Positions 16,357 to 16,937 of a stretch of 16,937 nucleotides of DNA are shown in pieces. The DNA is from Oscillospiraceae bacterium (GTDB lineage: Bacteria > Bacillota > Clostridia > Oscillospirales > Ruminococcaceae). Both the position numbers and the translations under genes were made by a program. The notes under the pieces are model-generated. The model saw nothing but the letters and a program-made list of their open reading frames with translations. It made no database searches and was not told the origin of the DNA. How positions within the stretch are numbered: the first letter of the stretch is position 1; each line of letters opens with the position of its first letter. Location: NCBI GenBank assembly GCA_017828935.1, contig JAGAUG010000098.1, positions 1 through 16,937 of the forward strand, given 5' to 3'.

Positions 16357-16712
16357 ATATGACCAGATATATAAGCCGAGTTCTGTATTAAACAACAATC
16401 TATCTAGGTTTATCGTCGCCAATAAACTCAAGCCACCCTTTTGAGCAGTCGGACAAACTATTGCTCATATCGGTGTTGCTCCGGATAAGGTTTACAGAAA
16501 GAACCAGTCTCCTGTTCTTTGGTGAGCTCTTACCTCGCCTTTCCACCCTTACCAAAATTAATTATATAAATAATATAATTTGGCGGTATATTTCTGTTGC
16601 ACTTTCTCTAGAGTTGCCTCCGGCTGTCGTTAACAGCTATCCTGTCCTGTGGAGCTCGGACTTTCCTCGTATTTTTATAAAACAAAAATACGCTGTTGTT
16701 TTACCTGCTCAC
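16357..16712 (-). ncRNA. rnpB: RNase P RNA, class A-like
   Basis: Catalytic RNA of RNase P, which removes tRNA 5' leaders. On the minus strand the conserved 5' block GAGGAAAGTCCGAGCTCC (near 16669-16652) and the 3' block ACAGAACTCGGCTTA (near 16386-16372) are present, along with AAGTGCAACAGAAATATACCGCC-type core sequence, GGTAAGGGTGGAAAGGCGAGGTAAGAGCTC and CCTAGATAGATTG. The core P4 helix can be drawn as AAG-U-CCGAG with CTCGG-CTT, keeping the bulged U; compared with E. coli the G-C pair is A-U on both strands, a compensatory change. P3 is CGTATTTTT/AAAAATACG, and the ends pair as GTGAGCAG/CTGGTCAT with one mismatch. The layout resembles class A (E. coli type) rather than class B of Bacilli. 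Ends are estimated from the promoter and P1 and may be off by a few bases. Confidence 0.93.
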
Positions 16713-16718
16713 AATAAT

Positions 16719-16747
16719 ATTTTAACACACAAATAAATAAAATTCAA
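16719..16747 (-). promoter_or_regulatory. Promoter of rnpB
   Basis: On the minus strand TTGAAT (16747-16742), exactly 17 bases, then TAAAAT (16724-16719) with an extended -10 TG just before it (TGTTAAAAT). The predicted start, seven bases on at about 16712, coincides with the first base of the P1 strand of RNase P RNA. Confidence 0.8.
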
Positions 16748-16784
16748 TATTAATTTTCATAAAATCATAAAAATCACATATAAA

Positions 16785-16811
16785 AGCTCTCGAAAAGAAC
16801 TTCCGAGAGCT
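16785..16811 (-). terminator. Probable terminator after tRNA-Asn
   Basis: AGCTCTCG (16785-16792) and CGAGAGCT (16804-16811) are exact reverse complements, with a loop that can itself partly pair. On the minus strand it lies 12 bases after the tRNA CCA end and is followed by TTTATATG, a short U-tract. Confidence 0.7.
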
Positions 16812-16823
16812 AAAAACAATTCA

Positions 16824-16899
16824 TGGCTCCTCAAGTAGGACTCGAACCTACGACCCTGCGGTTAACAGCCGCATGCTCTACCAACTGAGCTATTGAGGA
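16824..16899 (-). tRNA. tRNA-Asn (anticodon GTT), CCA encoded
   Basis: The minus strand gives a 76-base cloverleaf: acceptor TCCTCAA/TTGAGGA, D-arm with AGCTCAGTTGGTAGAGC, anticodon loop CTGTTAA with GTT, T-arm with GGTTCGAGTCC, discriminator G and a genomically encoded CCA at 16826-16824. GTT reads the Asn codons AAC and AAT. It lies upstream of rnpB on the same strand with its own terminator between; its promoter probably lies beyond the window edge. Confidence 0.97.
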
Positions 16900-16937
16900 A
16901 TATTAATTCTAAAAAATAAATTTTAAACCTATTTTTC

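Noticed and set aside
16461..16736. Open reading frame of 91 codons on the plus strand
   Set aside because: It lies almost entirely antisense to the RNase P RNA gene and its promoter and has no recognisable protein features.
1..16937. CRISPR arrays, insertion sequences or attachment-site duplications
   Set aside because: No regularly spaced repeats, transposase genes or integrase genes were seen; the tRNA-Asn has no visible duplicated 3' end in this window.

Overview
The window looks like chromosomal DNA from an A+T-rich, low-GC Gram-positive bacterium (Bacillota), most likely Clostridia-type. The RNA polymerase subunits have Firmicute lengths and no proteobacterial-style beta' insertion. 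The RNase P RNA is class A-like rather than the class B of Bacilli. Shine-Dalgarno sites are strong. The heterodimeric ABC exporter and the AlgI-type MBOAT plus DHHW pair belong to families common in gut Clostridia. No species can be named from the sequence alone.

Layout. (1) 44-8044, plus strand, core genes: rpoB, rpoC and rpsT (S20). rpsT has its own extended -10 promoter and a TTG start, and is closed by an intrinsic terminator at 8048-8097. A second, bidirectional terminator (8110-8154) and a short G+C-only dyad (8162-8175) follow. (2) 8186-9483, minus strand: a GLUG-type secreted or surface protein. It has a perfect consensus promoter and a good ribosome binding site, but its start codon is out of frame with the body because of a run of eight G at 9405-9412. 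Nine G would restore a continuous 432-codon gene. (3) 16280-9656, minus strand: a four-gene operon-like block of MBOAT O-acyltransferase, DHHW protein and two ABC exporter half-transporters, closed by a strong terminator at 9586-9631. (4) 16899-16357, minus strand: tRNA-Asn(GTT) with its terminator, then rnpB with a clear promoter and terminator.

How the parts may work together. The left part is the transcription and translation core. The central minus-strand part is cell-envelope biology: MBOAT and DHHW are expected to O-acylate an exported or wall polysaccharide, the two ABC subunits form an asymmetric heterodimeric exporter, and the GLUG protein is exported.

The most interesting signal is the poly-G tract at the 5' end of the GLUG gene. 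It has the architecture of a phase-variable contingency locus, with the reference copy in the OFF phase. A recent frameshift or a homopolymer sequencing error are the main alternatives. Other points of interest are a 132-residue acidic tail on the RNA polymerase beta subunit, an unusually A+T-rich extracytoplasmic insert in one ABC subunit, and the isolated G+C-only dyad.
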